32,352 nucleotides of DNA from an uncultured Bacteroidales bacterium (GCA_905236885.1 CAJOQK010000143.1:1-32352), one strand, 5' to 3'; positions 1 to 9,027 are shown, numbered from the stretch's first letter. The notes: generated from the letters alone by a model not told the origin. Numbers and translations: made by a program.

Positions 1-1
1 G

Positions 2-1129
2 CGGCGGGTGGTGAATGAGGATAGCCTGCATTTGCGGCTTTTCTTTTCGGAGCCGATGTTGCCTGTCTCATTGGCCGCACACGCGGCCTACCGCTTGGGC
101 GAAGCCCAAGCGGTGGACAGCCTCTGCGAGGTGGCGGCGGACTGGCGGTCAGTCAGACTACGTCTTTCAGTACCTCTGCAATACGGGACGGTTTATGAAC
201 TCAAGGTTGACAGCTCGCTTTGTGACTGTGTTGGAAATAGGGTTGGGAAAAATAACAGTGCCTTTTTCGGTCGGGCAGAAAATATTGATTCTTTTGACAT
301 TGTTATTAATGAGCTGCTGACCCATCCCTACAGTGGTGGAAGTGATTTTGTGGAAATTTACAATCGATCCGACAAAATTTTGGATTTAAAGGACTTACGT
401 ATTTCCACACTCAAAAGCAACGGAAGCGTGGACAGTGGAAAACGGGTTGCTCCGGAAGGTTACCAGCTTTTTCCGGGAAAGTATTGCTGCCTTTCAGCAG
501 ATTTGGCGGCTATAAGCGCCTATTACCAAGGTGTTCAGGAGAATAACGCATGGGAAATGACCTCATTTCCAGCCTATTCCAACTCTTCGGGTAGGGTGCT
601 GCTGCTGAGCAAGGGGGCGGTTATTGACGATTTCTCCTATGATGAAAGCCTGCATTATCCCATGTTACGCTCCTTGGAGGGGGTAAGCTTGGAAAAGGTG
701 TATCCTGATTTGCGCACCCAAGATGCCTCCCATTGGCATTCGGCGTCGGCTTCAGCCGGTTTTGCAACGCCGGGGCAACCTAATTCCTGTTTCGAGGAGT
801 GTGAAAATACCAGCGAGGAGGAACTCTGGGTGGAATCAACCCTTTTTTCTCCGGACGGGGATGGCTATCAGGATTTGTTGAAAATCCATTATTCAATGCC
901 GGAAGCGGATTGTCGTGGCAGTCTCTGGGTATTTAACGCACAGGGCGTCCGTCTCCGCCAGCTGCTGAACAATGTGCTGTTGGAACGGGATGGGATGGTT
1001 GCTTGGGACGGCCTTATGGAGAACCGTCTGCCCGCTCCGCCAGGATATTATCTGCTCTTGTTGGAATATTGGACATTGTCCGGCAAGGTGAAAAGGCTGA
1101 AAAAGGTGGTTACCATTGCCATCCGCTGA
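2..1129 (+). CDS. Lamin-tail-domain surface protein, 3' part (5' end outside window)
   Basis: The frame is open from the first bases, so this is the C-terminal part (about 375 residues) of a longer protein. Visible order: an SbsA/Big_5-like Ig domain (about residues 1-92, LRLFFSEPM ... LQYGTVYELKV), a lamin-tail domain (about 97-262, starting at FDIVINELLTHPY, with GSDFVEIYNRS and a typical FATPGQPNS end), and a final roughly 98-residue FlgD/CHU_C-like domain beginning near FSPDGDGYQD and ending in basic, hydrophobic strands. Proteins of this build in Bacteroidetes are large secreted or cell-surface adhesin-like proteins. The FSPDGDG-type C-terminus resembles T9SS sorting modules, and the PorP-like gene just downstream supports that, but T9SS export is inferred. 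No enzymatic motif is seen. The first Met seen (base 8) is internal and should not be taken as the start. Confidence 0.85.
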   Translation, partial: RRVVNEDSLHLRLFFSEPMLPVSLAAHAAYRLGEAQAVDSLCEVAADWRSVRLRLSVPLQYGTVYELKVDSSLCDCVGNRVGKNNSAFFGRAENIDSFDIVINELLTHPYSGGSDFVEIYNRSDKILDLKDLRISTLKSNGSVDSGKRVAPEGYQLFPGKYCCLSADLAAISAYYQGVQENNAWEMTSFPAYSNSSGRVLLLSKGAVIDDFSYDESLHYPMLRSLEGVSLEKVYPDLRTQDASHWHSASASAGFATPGQPNSCFEECENTSEEELWVESTLFSPDGDGYQDLLKIHYSMPEADCRGSLWVFNAQGVRLRQLLNNVLLERDGMVAWDGLMENRLPAPPGYYLLLLEYWTLSGKVKRLKKVVTIAIR

Positions 1130-1161
1130 CAGTGGTAATGATCGGAATTGAAAGAGGACTT

Positions 1162-1332
1162 TTAAAAACTTTTCATGTTTTCGTCAATTCGCTGTTCCTC
1201 TTCCAGCTGCCACAGCAGGTAGGCGGATTGCTGTTCCATGTAGTTCAATATGTCCACTTTGATGTTCAGGTCGTTGATTTTTCCAAGATCCTGAATGATT
1301 TGGTCGATGCGGATTTTGAAGTTATTGTCCAT
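1162..1332 (-). CDS. Small helical hypothetical protein (56 aa)
   Basis: An ATG at 1332 opens a 56-residue frame beginning MDNNFKIRIDQIIQDLGKIN. It is rich in Ile, Leu, Gln and Glu with a heptad-like pattern and no Cys, so it is probably one or two helices or a short coiled coil. It is preceded by an A-rich stretch (AAAGCAAAGAAA), typical of Bacteroidetes leaders. A longer frame exists from a TTG at 1365, but ATG is preferred. It fills the otherwise empty 330-bp gap between the lamin-tail gene and the porP-like gene and lies on the opposite strand to both. I do not recognise the family. The protein-like composition argues for a real gene, and the small size and lack of homology evidence argue for caution. 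Confidence 0.5.
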   Translation of the reverse strand: MDNNFKIRIDQIIQDLGKINDLNIKVDILNYMEQQSAYLLWQLEEEQRIDENMKSF

Positions 1333-1411
1333 TTTCTTTGCTTTAAGCGGTTCGTTTCTTTTCAAAATGCAAATATCGTCAAAAATCTTATATCTGCATT
1401 GATTTTTTGCC

Positions 1412-1419
1412 TATTTTTG
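1412..1419 (+). promoter_or_regulatory. Bacteroidetes -7 box upstream of porP-like gene
   Basis: TATTTTTG matches TAnnTTTG and lies about 41 bp upstream of the ATG at 1461. No clear TTTG -33 element at the usual spacing was found, so confidence is moderate. Confidence 0.45.
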
Positions 1420-1460
1420 CAAATTATTATGTGGAGCGATTATATTAATTTAATGTAAAG

Positions 1461-2489
1461 ATGCGGATCCTGAAATGTGAACGTGCCTGGTTGTGCCTGT
1501 TTTTAGGGCTCTTCTTCCGGATGGCGGAGGCGCAGGATTTGCATTGTTCCCAATTCTGGATGAATGCGATGCGTATCAATCCGGCCACTACCGGACTTAT
1601 TGAAGGTCAGATCAGGGCGGGACTTTACAGCAGAACCCAGTGGATTTCGGTGACCAAACCATATCAGACCAATGGGGTATGGGTGGAAGCACCTGTCTGG
1701 AAACGTAAGGTTTACCAGGATATTTTCGGAGCCGGTTTGTCAGTGGACCGTGATCAGGCCGGAGACTCCAAGTATCGCACGTGGCAGATGTATGGCTATT
1801 TTTCTTATTCTAAATCATTGAATTACAGAAATAACCATTTTCTTTCCATAGGGGCTTCCGCCGGATTGTCGCAACGGCAGTTCAATGTGTCGGATTTGAC
1901 TACGGACGAGCAGTTCCAGGGTGGAATTTTTAATCCGGAAATTCCGTCAGGGGAGGTTTATCCGCAAACCAGTTTCTTTTATCCTGATTTGGGTGTTGGG
2001 GTGCGCTGGTTTTACAAACCAAACCTCTGTGCTTTTGATGCCGGTCTCAGCCTGTGGCACCTCAATCGTCCGCCGCAGTCCATGCTAAAAGATCCGAATA
2101 TCCGTCTTCCGATGAAATACACCGCACAGTTCCAGCTGCATTTTCCCATAGCCGCCACCTTTTCCCTGACACCGGCACTCTATTATAGCCGGCAGCAGCG
2201 CTACAATGAGGTTATGTTCGGATTTCTGGCCTCCTATCTGTACCGTGTGGATCCCAGAGGGGATGGCAGACGCTGTTTCTTTGGGCTGGATTACCGGGTG
2301 CTCGATGCAATATATCTGGTGACTGGGCTGCAATGGAAACAGTTCCGTCTGCAAATGAGTTATGATTTCAATGTCTCAGCCTTGTCTAAAGCCTCCCATG
2401 GGAGGGGCGGTTTTGAGTTGAGTGCTGTCTATTTGTACAAAAGACCATATTCCCAACATTATTATAAAATGCCATGTCCAATATTTTAA
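1461..2489 (+). CDS. PorP/SprF family type IX secretion system membrane protein
   Basis: This 342-residue protein has a signal peptide (cleavage near AEAQ, about residue 25) followed by the family hallmark, an N-terminal DLHCSQFWMNAMRINPATTG segment. The rest is alternating aromatic beta strands ending in an outer-membrane-like C-terminus. PorP/SprF proteins are outer-membrane partners of the T9SS and gliding machinery. In many Bacteroidetes, stand-alone paralogues sit beside large proteins with CHU_C-type C-termini and are needed for their secretion or anchoring. That fits the lamin-tail protein just upstream and the OmpA/PD40 protein just downstream. The length is normal for the family. Whether this is the core PorP or a cargo-dedicated paralogue cannot be decided here; the absence of porK/L/M/N favours the latter. 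Gene symbol withheld for that reason. Confidence 0.88.
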   Translation: MRILKCERAWLCLFLGLFFRMAEAQDLHCSQFWMNAMRINPATTGLIEGQIRAGLYSRTQWISVTKPYQTNGVWVEAPVWKRKVYQDIFGAGLSVDRDQAGDSKYRTWQMYGYFSYSKSLNYRNNHFLSIGASAGLSQRQFNVSDLTTDEQFQGGIFNPEIPSGEVYPQTSFFYPDLGVGVRWFYKPNLCAFDAGLSLWHLNRPPQSMLKDPNIRLPMKYTAQFQLHFPIAATFSLTPALYYSRQQRYNEVMFGFLASYLYRVDPRGDGRRCFFGLDYRVLDAIYLVTGLQWKQFRLQMSYDFNVSALSKASHGRGGFELSAVYLYKRPYSQHYYKMPCPIF

Positions 2490-2491
2490 GA

Positions 2492-4756
2492 ATGAAACGG
2501 AAAGGATTTTGGACTTGGATGTGCAGCTGTCTGTGCATGTTGCAGGTACAGGCGCAGGTTAGCGACTTGCAGCAGGCCGCCTATTGGGAGGGGAAAGGGG
2601 ATTTTGCAACAGCCGCCGCCTATTACGAGGATTACTTGCGGGTTGCCGCCGAGCCTGGAATGGAAATCCGCTTTGCATACGCGCACTGCTTGCGACGGTT
2701 GTATGAGTACCGGCAGGCGGAACGACCGTATGCCATGGTCTGGGAAAATGCCGGGACGCAATATCCTGATGCCCTTTTCTACCTTGCACTTATGAAAAAA
2801 CACCGTGCTGTATATGATTCCGCACTTATGCAGTTCCGGCTTTATGGCCAGATGCCGTCGGGGGATGCTGTCCTGAAGCGGCGTGTGCCGATTGAGATTG
2901 AGGGATGTCAGCAGGCCGTGGAGGATTTGAAGCGTCCTGCGGATTGCAGGATATGGGCTCCGCCGGTAAATTCGGGCTATTCGGAGTTCAATGCGCGGCT
3001 TTCGGATGATTCGCTGCTCTATTTTTCCGCCATGCGCCATATGACACAGAATGGAGCTGTGCAATGGATTGGGGATTATTACCAGTCGCAGATTTACAGT
3101 TATTCTTTGCGGAATGGTGGACAACCGAAACCGCTTCCGCGTGTGTTGAACCATCCTAAATACCACAATGCAAATGCTTGTTTCAACGCAGCACAGACCC
3201 GTATCTATTTCACCCGTTCTCCGTTGGAAGGTGCGACAGATGGTGCTGCTGAGATTTGGGTGTCAGAAAAAAAAGAGGGGAAATGGCAAAAGGCCTGGCG
3301 TTTGGATGAGCCGGTGAATCTTCCGCAATCGGTCAGCACGCATCCTTTTGTGTGTCAGATTAATGGAAGAGATGTGCTTTATTTTGTCTCTGACAGGGCC
3401 GGAGGTAGGGGCGGCTTGGACATTTGGTATGCCGTGCAGGATACCGATGGAAGGTTCCGTGAGGCGACCAATGCCGGTTCCGTCATCAATTCCGAAGGAA
3501 ATGAAATCACCCCTTTCTACCATTCTGCCACTCATACGCTCTATTTCAGTTCCGACCATTATGCGGGTATGGGCGGCTATGATATTTTTGCGGCGGAGGG
3601 AGGCCTCAGTGCTTGGAAACAGCCGTTGCGTCATCTGCCGCCTCCATTTAATTCACCTGCAAATGACCTCTATTTTATACTGACGGAGAAGGAGGGGAAT
3701 GGCTTTTTCTCCTCTAACCGCCATTCCCCTTACGCCTTAAGCGATGCAGCCTGCTGCAATGACATTTACGCCTTTTCCCTGCCAGAAAAGAAGAGACGGG
3801 TGGTTCGCAGGGATACCTTGTGGGCGGAAAGCGCGGCCACAGTTTCAGCCAAATCCTTGCTGCCTCTGACCTTGTATTTCCATAATGACGAACCGGATCC
3901 CCGTTCCCTTTCTGACACTACTTTGTTGGACTACCAACGCACATTGCAGGACTATTTGGCGTTGCAGCAACGATATGAAAAGCAGTCAGCACAGGGTTAT
4001 GAGGATGCCGCCGCAGTGTATGCTGTGGTTGCGGTCCGGCGTTTTTTTGAGGATTCCCTTTCCGGTGCCTACCGCAAATTGCAGGATTTCATGGATTACT
4101 TACGGCAGGATCTTACCGCAGGACACCATGTCTACATCCAAATCGACGGTTTTGCCAGCCCCCTTCACACCTCCGAATACAACAGGCATCTCTCTTCCCG
4201 GCGTATCCAGTGCCTGTGGAACAGCCTTTGCGGTTACAGGCAGGGCTTTTTCCTCCCTTACCTTCGTAGCGGACAGCTTAAAGTGGCCAAACGGCCGCAG
4301 GGCAAGGAGCTGGCTAAGGCTTCGGTGAGCGAAGATCCGGGTGACCTTTCCCGCTCGGTCTACAGTATTCCGGCTGCTTTGGAACGACGTATCCAGATTA
4401 CCCGTTATGAGTCGGATGCCTCTTTGGGAGAATCCGAAGAGTTCCCCCTCAGTATGCCTGACACCAATCTGTCGCTTCTTGAACACAAGGGAACCGATCT
4501 CTACGAACTCTCCCTGCAGCTGAAGAACCGGGGAGGGGAGACGATACAGTTGGACGGATTCCGTGCTGATGGGGAAAACGTAAAAATCCGTTGTGAACAA
4601 CTTCAGATAAAACCGGATGAATATCTGTTTCTTACAATAGAATATCCGGCAGAAGTCTTTGATGACCATTCTTCAATTGCTATTGTTTTTAATTGTAAAT
4701 CAAATAATTGTATAAGAAAAATCCGCTTCCACACCACCTTTTTAAAACAAAAATAA
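2492..4756 (+). CDS. TPR / PD40 / OmpA-like envelope protein with C-terminal DUF1573-like domain
   Basis: A 754-residue exported protein. The ATG at 2492 is chosen because it gives a clean signal peptide ending in QAQ and begins 2 bp after the porP stop. An ATG at 2474 would overlap porP by 16 bp. Domains: TPR-like helices (about 25-110); WD40-like PD40 beta-propeller repeats (about 155-420, e.g. FVSDRAGGRGGLDIWYA and YFSSDHYAGMGGYDIF); an OmpA-like module (about 470-630) with the core IQIDGFASP ... YNRHLSSRRI that in relatives contacts peptidoglycan; then an extra Ig-like tail (about 655-754) resembling DUF1573. This arrangement matches PorE-like T9SS accessory proteins that link the outer-membrane machinery to the wall. 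The OmpA module contains a long helical insertion. It is co-transcribed with the porP-like gene. Confidence 0.85.
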   Translation: MKRKGFWTWMCSCLCMLQVQAQVSDLQQAAYWEGKGDFATAAAYYEDYLRVAAEPGMEIRFAYAHCLRRLYEYRQAERPYAMVWENAGTQYPDALFYLALMKKHRAVYDSALMQFRLYGQMPSGDAVLKRRVPIEIEGCQQAVEDLKRPADCRIWAPPVNSGYSEFNARLSDDSLLYFSAMRHMTQNGAVQWIGDYYQSQIYSYSLRNGGQPKPLPRVLNHPKYHNANACFNAAQTRIYFTRSPLEGATDGAAEIWVSEKKEGKWQKAWRLDEPVNLPQSVSTHPFVCQINGRDVLYFVSDRAGGRGGLDIWYAVQDTDGRFREATNAGSVINSEGNEITPFYHSATHTLYFSSDHYAGMGGYDIFAAEGGLSAWKQPLRHLPPPFNSPANDLYFILTEKEGNGFFSSNRHSPYALSDAACCNDIYAFSLPEKKRRVVRRDTLWAESAATVSAKSLLPLTLYFHNDEPDPRSLSDTTLLDYQRTLQDYLALQQRYEKQSAQGYEDAAAVYAVVAVRRFFEDSLSGAYRKLQDFMDYLRQDLTAGHHVYIQIDGFASPLHTSEYNRHLSSRRIQCLWNSLCGYRQGFFLPYLRSGQLKVAKRPQGKELAKASVSEDPGDLSRSVYSIPAALERRIQITRYESDASLGESEEFPLSMPDTNLSLLEHKGTDLYELSLQLKNRGGETIQLDGFRADGENVKIRCEQLQIKPDEYLFLTIEYPAEVFDDHSSIAIVFNCKSNNCIRKIRFHTTFLKQK

Positions 4757-4773
4757 TAAAACTATTTTATTAT
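4753..4773. repeat. AT-only hairpin at the end of the OmpA-like gene
   Basis: A perfect 9-bp inverted repeat, ATAATAAAA / TTTTATTAT, with a CTA loop. It overlaps the stop codon of the OmpA-like gene. It has no G:C pairs and no T-run, so it is a weak terminator candidate. It could instead be part of an easily melted region in front of dnaA. Confidence 0.4.
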
Positions 4774-4797
4774 ATTCAGTTTTTTAACATATTGGTT

Positions 4798-4806
4798 TTA
4801 TTCACA
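4798..4806 (+). promoter_or_regulatory. DnaA box upstream of dnaA
   Basis: TTATTCACA fits the DnaA-box consensus TTATNCACA. It lies about 90 bp upstream of the dnaA -7 box in a strongly AT-rich 200-bp gap. The likely role is dnaA autoregulation. I see no second consensus box in the gap, so an origin call is not supported by box clustering. Confidence 0.5.
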
Positions 4807-4893
4807 ATTGATTGTTGAAAAATGGCCGTTTTTAATAGCAAAAAATTCTTTTGTTTTTTTCTAAAATGATTTTTTTCTGCACTTTTTTTTTGT

Positions 4894-4901
4894 TACTTTT
4901 G
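4894..4901 (+). promoter_or_regulatory. Bacteroidetes promoter (-7 box) for dnaA
   Basis: TACTTTTG within TTACTTTTGCATAT matches TAnnTTTG and shares the extended TTTGCATAT with the tRNA-Gln promoter at 9145-9158. It leaves a leader of roughly 80-110 nt, depending on the dnaA start. Confidence 0.6.
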
Positions 4902-4984
4902 CATATACCAATTAGTGTGTGAACAAAAAAAATAAAAATTTATTTATCAAGTAATTGCATTTATTTGAGAGAATAAATGCGGCG

Positions 4985-6475
4985 ATGCGAAAAAGTATGA
5001 TTGTAGAGGAAATGAAGGAAGTAAAAACTGATTATCAGATAATTTGGAATGAATGTCTGAAGATTGTCAAGGCCAATATCAGCAAGGAGCATTTCGAGAC
5101 ATGGTTCCGTCCTATCGAGCCAGTCTCCATCGACCAGCAGAAACTGACCATCCAGGTGCCGTCGATGTTCTATTACGAATTTATAGAAGGAAACTTTTGG
5201 CAGCTGCTGAAAACCGCAATCCACCGTGTCATGGGGCCGGATGGAAAATTGGCCTACAGCGTTGTTGTGCAGAATGGGAAAACCAATAAGGACAAGAAGA
5301 CGCTGACGTTACCGCATTCCTCTACCGGTGTCAGCCAAAACCAGTCCGCCTTGCCGCCGATGCTGTCGGATCCCATGGATGAAAACAAACAGGGGAGGCA
5401 GATTGTCAATCCGTTCGTCATTCCTGGTATACGCCCTCTGAACATCAATTCCCGCCTGAACAAAGAGCTGAACTTTGACAATTTTATCGAAGGGGAGTGC
5501 AACCGTCTGGCTCGCGCCGCAGGTTTTGCCGTTGCGAAGGATCCCGGAAAAACAGCCTTCAATCCTCTTTTCATCTATTCGGATGCGGGGTTGGGCAAAA
5601 CACATCTGCTTCATGCCATCGGATTGGAAACCAAGGCCAATTTTCCAGAAAAAACAGTTCTTTATGTGGATGCGGAAACGTTTCTGCAACAGTATGTTGA
5701 AGCTGTCAAAAGCAACAATGTCAATGATTTCGTCCATTTTTACCAGGTTATTGACGTGCTGCTCATTGACGATATCCAGTTTTTGTCGGGCAAAACCAAG
5801 ACCCAGGAGGTTTTCTTTCATCTGTTCAATTTTTTCCAACGGGAGAACCGCCAGCTGGTCATAACTTCCGACAAGGCTCCTTCCGCCATCGTGGGTTTTG
5901 AGCAGCGTCTGGTTTCACGCTTCAAATGGGGGCTTTCCGCCGATTTGCAGATTCCGGACAAGGAGACAAGGGTGCGCATCATCCGCAGCAAACTGGTCAA
6001 TAATGGTTTCGCTGAAATAGATGAAGAGGTGATCAACTATCTGGCCTACCGTATTGTGACCAATGTGCGGGAAATCGAAGGTGCCCTGATCTCCATTTTG
6101 GCCCAGTCCTCCCTCAATAACCAGACTATCACAGTGGATTTGGCCAAGCAGATGATAGACAAGTTCGTTCAGAATACCATCCATGAGATTTCCATTGACT
6201 ATATCCAGAAAGTGGTGTGTGACTATTTCAATATTCCGGTATACCAGATGCTCTCCAATTCGCGGAAAGGCGAAATTGTGCAGGTGCGTCATACCTCCAT
6301 GTATTTTGCAAAAAAATACACCAACCTCTCTTTGGCGCAAATAGGTGCCCGTTCAGGGGACAAGGACCATGCGACGGTGCTGCATGCCTGCCGTTCCGTT
6401 GAGAACCAAAAGTCCACCAATGCCAAATATGCGGCTGATTTGAACAATATTGACAAAATATTAAAGAACGCATAA
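4985..6475 (+). CDS. dnaA: Chromosomal replication initiator protein DnaA
   Basis: DnaA binds origin DnaA boxes and, in the ATP form, melts origin DNA to start replication. From the ATG at 4985 the protein is 496 residues. It has an N-terminal domain I (IIWNECLKIVKANISKEHFETWF), a variable linker, an AAA+ domain with Walker A SDAGLGKTH (about 199-207) and Walker B LLIDDIQFL (about 259-267), and a C-terminal helix-turn-helix domain with the signature GDKDHATVLHACRSVE. Start choice is open: ATGs at 4985, 4997 and 5012 are in frame, and a TTG at 4955 extends further. By comparison with Bacteroides DnaA, where the start lies about nine residues before the LWN motif, 5012 is quite possible. dnaN is not adjacent, which is common in this phylum. 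A DnaA box upstream suggests autoregulation. Confidence 0.97.
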   Translation: MRKSMIVEEMKEVKTDYQIIWNECLKIVKANISKEHFETWFRPIEPVSIDQQKLTIQVPSMFYYEFIEGNFWQLLKTAIHRVMGPDGKLAYSVVVQNGKTNKDKKTLTLPHSSTGVSQNQSALPPMLSDPMDENKQGRQIVNPFVIPGIRPLNINSRLNKELNFDNFIEGECNRLARAAGFAVAKDPGKTAFNPLFIYSDAGLGKTHLLHAIGLETKANFPEKTVLYVDAETFLQQYVEAVKSNNVNDFVHFYQVIDVLLIDDIQFLSGKTKTQEVFFHLFNFFQRENRQLVITSDKAPSAIVGFEQRLVSRFKWGLSADLQIPDKETRVRIIRSKLVNNGFAEIDEEVINYLAYRIVTNVREIEGALISILAQSSLNNQTITVDLAKQMIDKFVQNTIHEISIDYIQKVVCDYFNIPVYQMLSNSRKGEIVQVRHTSMYFAKKYTNLSLAQIGARSGDKDHATVLHACRSVENQKSTNAKYAADLNNIDKILKNA

Positions 6476-6545
6476 CATAGGTTTTACATTTCCTTTTTTT
6501 GACCGTTTGGCACAGTGTTTGTAATATCCGGCGAAAAATTACGGA

Positions 6546-9014
6546 ATGAGAAGGATTATTTTAGTTTTGTTATTGTGTGGTCTGAGCTGGATTTCCAATG
6601 CCCAGGAAGGTGGTGTTCGTGCTTTTGTAAGTGACGGAAAAACCTCTGAGCCGCTTGAATACGTTTCAGTGCGTGTAATGGATTCCAAAACGAATACTTT
6701 GGTCAAGGGCGCCTTCACAGATGGGAAGGGTTATTTCCATATTGACGGACTGGCGGAGGGCAAATATGTGCTGTTGGTTAAATCCGTGGGTTACGATTCT
6801 TTACAAATTCCCTTTGTGATTTCCTCCCAATCTCCCATTGTTAATTTCAAACATTTGAAAATAAATCAAAACCAAAAAGTGTTAGGGGCTGTGGATGTGG
6901 TTTCCCAACGGTCGCAGATGAGCTTGGAGGTGGACAAGAAGGTCTTCAATGTGGATCAGGCACTGACTACGGCGGGCAGTTCAGCCAGTGAACTGCTGGA
7001 GACTATCCCTTCGGTGGAAGTGGATAATGAAGGCTCCATCTCTTTGCGTGGAAACACAAATGTCACGATTTGGATTGACGGAAAGCCTTCTGGCCTGACG
7101 GCGGATAATCAGGGACAGATTCTGGAGCAGATGCCAGCCGAAAATATTGAGAAGATTGAGGTAATTACCAATCCTTCCGCAAAATTCAGTCCGGAGGGGA
7201 GCAGCGGCATCATCAATATTGTGCTTAAAAAGGACAAACGCAAAGGCTATTACGGAAGCGTGCAGGCCGGCAGCAGTGTGGACAATGACGGGCACTTTGG
7301 AGCCAATCTGAACGCCAACATCAACTATAATTCGTCCAAATGGGACGCCTATTTGAATGTCGGGTTCCGGCACGGAACCTTTTCTCGGCATGAGCGTACG
7401 GACCGTACCAATTTGGATGCCAACGGGGATTCTGTCTCATTCGTCAACCAAAGCGCACACCATGTCTCTCCGGGAAACCACCTGTTTGCCCGCGGCGGAG
7501 TGACCTATCATTGGACCGACAGGGATCAGATAGGATTGGATTTGATGGGTAACGTGGGCGGACGCGGAGGAAACAACCTCAACCTTTATACCTCCAATGT
7601 GGTGGGTTTGTACGACACCAGCTGGCGTTACAACAATTCTGATAATTCAAATTACGGAGGAAGCGTCTCTTTGACATACCGGCACAAATTCAATTCCCAA
7701 TCCACATTGGATCTCTTGGGTTCGTTCAACCGATGGAATATGGATAGGGATGCCTTTTACCAGCAGACATACAATGCCTCTTTTTCCTCAGACACTACGG
7801 TTCAGGAGCAAAAAAGCAATGTTTTTTCCAATTTCTGGACTTTGCAGGCGGACTATTCCAACCAATTGTCTGAGAAAATCAAGCTGGAGGCCGGATACAA
7901 GGGGGAATGGCAGGGGGAGGAGAGTCCTGTCTCCACTTTCAATGGCCCTCGAAAATCTGCCTTGACTGAGGATTATTCACTCTACAATGACTATTTCTAT
8001 GACCGGAATGTGCAGGCGTTGTATGCCACCTTTTCCCATAAAATCAGCCAGTTCTCCTATCAGTTGGGTTTGAGGGGCGAGTTGACCGATGTGCACACGC
8101 AGTCATTGGCTTATGGCCAAACCAGGAGTACAGCACCCACCTACGACACTACCTATTTCAACTTTTTTCCAAGCCTGTTCTTGAGTTATGCGCTACCGGG
8201 CAACCATGAGGTGCAGGTGAACTATACACGCCGTATCAGCCGTCCGAGAGGGGACCGTTTGAATCCTTTTGTACAGTTGCAGGACACCATGAACATCTCG
8301 TTTGGAAACCCCTATCTGTTGCCGGAATATTCCAATTCATTGGAATTAAATTATTTGAAAAATTGGAATCTGCACACCATATCGGTTTCGCTCTACTATC
8401 GCAACACGGATAATGTCATTCAGCGCATCCGTTACAGGGACGGGCAGGTGATGAAGAGCACCCATGTGAATGTGGCGCACGAGCAGCGTACCGGTTTGGA
8501 ACTGATTTCTAAGAACACCCTTTTCAAAGTGTTGGATTTGACCACCACGCTGAACTTTTTCTATAATGTGATGGATTCATTCGCCTACTGGCCGGAAAAC
8601 AATCCTTCAATGGCGGTGACAGATCCGGGAAGCGAGACTTTTGCCTGGAATGCGCGTATGATGGGGAGCATTATGCTGCCGGCCAATTTCACCTTGCAGC
8701 TGACGGGACATTACGATGCTCCGAGGCTGGTGGCACAGGGCAGGCGGATGGCCAGTTTCGGCTTTGACGCCGGTTTGAGAAAATCATTCTGCAACAGGAA
8801 GTGGAGCCTTAATGTCAATGTGCGCGACCTGTTCAACACCCAGCGTTGGCATACCATTACCGAGGGAGCCGGTTTCTATCAGGATTATGAGGGATGGCGT
8901 GGGCGCAATGTACGCATTTCCCTTACCTACAGCTTTGGTAACATGCGGGCCAAACCTGACATGAAACGGATGGAAAACAGTTCCACCGGATATGAGGAAA
9001 GTGAGGATATGTAA
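6546..9014 (+). CDS. TonB-dependent-receptor-like outer-membrane beta-barrel protein
   Basis: An 822-residue outer-membrane protein. Visible order: signal peptide (residues 1-20, ending NAQ); a carboxypeptidase-regulatory-like beta-sandwich (about 24-105, FVSDGKTSEPLEYVSVRVM); a plug domain (about 125-230, ETIPSVEVDNEGSISLRG ... IEKIEVITNPSAKFSPEGS); and a long beta-barrel of the outer membrane beta-barrel family-3 type, ending with MRAKPDMKRME and a short acidic tail. Such receptors import or bind substrates at the outer membrane using TonB energy. This subfamily has no SusD partner here and its ligand cannot be read from sequence. It is monocistronic: 70 bp after dnaA and closed by a strong terminator. 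Confidence 0.88.
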   Translation: MRRIILVLLLCGLSWISNAQEGGVRAFVSDGKTSEPLEYVSVRVMDSKTNTLVKGAFTDGKGYFHIDGLAEGKYVLLVKSVGYDSLQIPFVISSQSPIVNFKHLKINQNQKVLGAVDVVSQRSQMSLEVDKKVFNVDQALTTAGSSASELLETIPSVEVDNEGSISLRGNTNVTIWIDGKPSGLTADNQGQILEQMPAENIEKIEVITNPSAKFSPEGSSGIINIVLKKDKRKGYYGSVQAGSSVDNDGHFGANLNANINYNSSKWDAYLNVGFRHGTFSRHERTDRTNLDANGDSVSFVNQSAHHVSPGNHLFARGGVTYHWTDRDQIGLDLMGNVGGRGGNNLNLYTSNVVGLYDTSWRYNNSDNSNYGGSVSLTYRHKFNSQSTLDLLGSFNRWNMDRDAFYQQTYNASFSSDTTVQEQKSNVFSNFWTLQADYSNQLSEKIKLEAGYKGEWQGEESPVSTFNGPRKSALTEDYSLYNDYFYDRNVQALYATFSHKISQFSYQLGLRGELTDVHTQSLAYGQTRSTAPTYDTTYFNFFPSLFLSYALPGNHEVQVNYTRRISRPRGDRLNPFVQLQDTMNISFGNPYLLPEYSNSLELNYLKNWNLHTISVSLYYRNTDNVIQRIRYRDGQVMKSTHVNVAHEQRTGLELISKNTLFKVLDLTTTLNFFYNVMDSFAYWPENNPSMAVTDPGSETFAWNARMMGSIMLPANFTLQLTGHYDAPRLVAQGRRMASFGFDAGLRKSFCNRKWSLNVNVRDLFNTQRWHTITEGAGFYQDYEGWRGRNVRISLTYSFGNMRAKPDMKRMENSSTGYEESEDM

Positions 9015-9027
9015 GGAAAAATCTTCC

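Noticed and set aside
2486-3166. 226-residue antisense frame over the OmpA/PD40 gene
   Set aside because: The plus strand encodes signal peptide, TPR and PD40 motifs across the same bases.
4757-4984. Calling oriC in front of dnaA
   Set aside because: Only one consensus DnaA box is present, with no box cluster; skew cannot be assessed from this window.
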